Part shown: positions 63,584-64,000 of the stretch, piece by piece | Numbering within the stretch: position 1 is the stretch's first letter | Layout of the letters: the number at the start of each line of letters is the position of its first letter | NCBI RefSeq assembly: GCF_030818795.1 | Contig: NZ_JAUTAY010000001.1 | Coordinates: forward strand, 3,162,001-3,226,000 | Length of the DNA: 64,000 nt | Direction of reading: 5' to 3' | From: Microbacterium sp. SORGH_AS_0862 | Lineage (GTDB): Bacteria; Actinomycetota; Actinomycetes; Actinomycetales; Microbacteriaceae | Notes under the pieces: model-generated | The model's database searches: none | Seen by the model: the letters and a program-made list of their open reading frames with translations, nothing else | Told to the model about the DNA's origin: nothing | Program-made: the position numbers and the translations under genes

Positions 63584-63589
63584 TAGCGT
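63584..63589 (+). promoter_or_regulatory. -10 hexamer TAGCGT, leaderless geometry, gene at 63596
   Basis: TAGCGT followed by GGGGGC and ATG 63596. Confidence 0.6.
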
Positions 63590-63595
63590 GGGGGC

Positions 63596-63916
63596 ATGGC
63601 CAACTTCGTTCTCGACCTCGGTAAGCAGTCCGCATCCCTCGGCGTCACCTCCGTCTACGGCGATCAGCAGGACGTCGACGGCGTGCGCTTCATTCCGGTC
63701 GCGCTGTCGTGGCACGGCTTCGGAGGAGGCTCCGACGACAGCGGCAACGAGGGTGGCGGGGGTGGCGGGTACACGGTTCCGTTGGGCGCCTACATCCGCA
63801 AGGGCGACGACCTGCGCTTCGAGCCGAACCTGGTGTCGCTGCTCGCGGTCGCGATTCCGTTCGTCTTCGTCGCCGGTCGCGCGCTGAGCCGCGTGATCCG
63901 CGCCCTCAAGAAGTAA
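63596..63916 (+). CDS. small glycine-rich membrane-anchored protein
   Basis: A 106-aa protein, unknown function. A glycine-rich stretch (GFGGGSDDSGNEGGGGGGY) is followed by TVPLGAYI and a C-terminal hydrophobic segment (SLLAVAIPFVFVAGRAL) with a basic end. The glycine loop before a VP-x-A/G-Y strand faintly recalls GerW/YtfJ proteins, but the similarity is too thin to name it. The start follows a leaderless -10. Confidence 0.7.
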   Translation: MANFVLDLGKQSASLGVTSVYGDQQDVDGVRFIPVALSWHGFGGGSDDSGNEGGGGGGYTVPLGAYIRKGDDLRFEPNLVSLLAVAIPFVFVAGRALSRVIRALKK

Positions 63917-63917
63917 C

Positions 63918-64000
63918 GTGCCGCAGGGCGGCGCCTCGCTGGCCGACATCGCCGCATCCCTCGACGCGTGCGGGCCGACGCGTCTCGTGGTCATCGACGG
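63918..64000 (+). CDS. start of a probable nucleotide kinase / P-loop protein (cut by window end)
   Basis: GTG 63918 lies 1 nt after the previous stop, and the frame stays open to the window edge. The last visible residues, RLVVIDG, look like the strand leading into a Walker A loop, as in uridine-kinase-like proteins. Only 27 codons are visible, so both function and start are tentative. Confidence 0.45.
   Translation, partial: MPQGGASLADIAASLDACGPTRLVVID

Noticed and set aside
60357..63635. 1092-codon reverse frame across gatA-gatB-dinB
   Set aside because: It is antisense to three certain genes; the translation is low-complexity Arg/Gly/Asp with no domain.

Overview
The window is a high-GC actinobacterial chromosome segment. 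Gene content, gene order and protein style point to the Microbacteriaceae, most likely Microbacterium; this is inferred from remembered synteny, not a search. It is almost wholly conserved core. I found no tRNA, rRNA, CRISPR array, insertion sequence, prophage or secondary-metabolite cluster, so I do not claim a large novel system.

Layout. 1-7.7 kb: end of ddl, a DUF3515 lipoprotein, thiL, rsmD, recG, coaD, yceD-rpmF-rnc-mutM. 7.7-9.5 kb: a small reverse-strand cassette (33-codon ORF, 83-aa protein, double-GNAT acetyltransferase) lying between mutM and smc. 9.5-14.5 kb: smc, ftsY, a DUF2004 protein. 14.5-20.3 kb: a peptide/nickel-type ABC transporter operon and a TetR regulator set between ftsY and ffh. 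20.3-29.8 kb: ffh, an SGNH hydrolase, a GCS2 ligase, rpsP-khpA-rimM-trmD, map, rplS, lepB-rnhB, DUF2469. 29.9-34.5 kb: yraN-yifB-dprA, xerC, a DUF3060 lipoprotein. 34.5-41.0 kb: an M23-like protein, rpsB, tsf, pyrH, frr-cdsA, a DivIVA-like protein and a lytic transglycosylase. 41.0-46 kb: a Zn-ribbon protein, a hydrolase, an AI-2E-type permease, a two-part membrane protein and a thioredoxin-TPR protein. 46-52.4 kb: glgX-glgE-glgB on the reverse strand. 52.4-64 kb: cysteine desulfurase, mnmA, ligA, an acyl-CoA ligase, gatCAB, dinB, a small membrane protein and the start of a probable P-loop kinase.

The genes form coherent groups: translation (rpsP, rplS, rpsB, tsf, frr, rimM, trmD, gatCAB, mnmA with its sulfur donor), protein targeting (ffh, ftsY, lepB), DNA repair and chromosome upkeep (recG, mutM, smc, ligA, dinB, dprA, xerC, rnhB), envelope synthesis (ddl, cdsA, peptidoglycan-active proteins) and alpha-glucan metabolism.

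Main observations. (1) rpsP and tsf, both essential, each carry one extra base that breaks the frame; sequencing or assembly error is the likeliest cause. (2) At 15 genes a TANNNT hexamer ends exactly 6 nt before the start codon, the geometry of leaderless mRNAs, and this fixes several starts. (3) The octamer GGATGCGG/CCGCATCC is strongly over-represented, also in non-coding DNA. (4) The GNAT cassette has a near-consensus promoter overlapped by palindromes and a short first ORF with an excellent ribosome-binding site. (5) A 15-bp hairpin separates rpsB from tsf. (6) A membrane protein carries a lipoprotein-signal-like segment in its middle.
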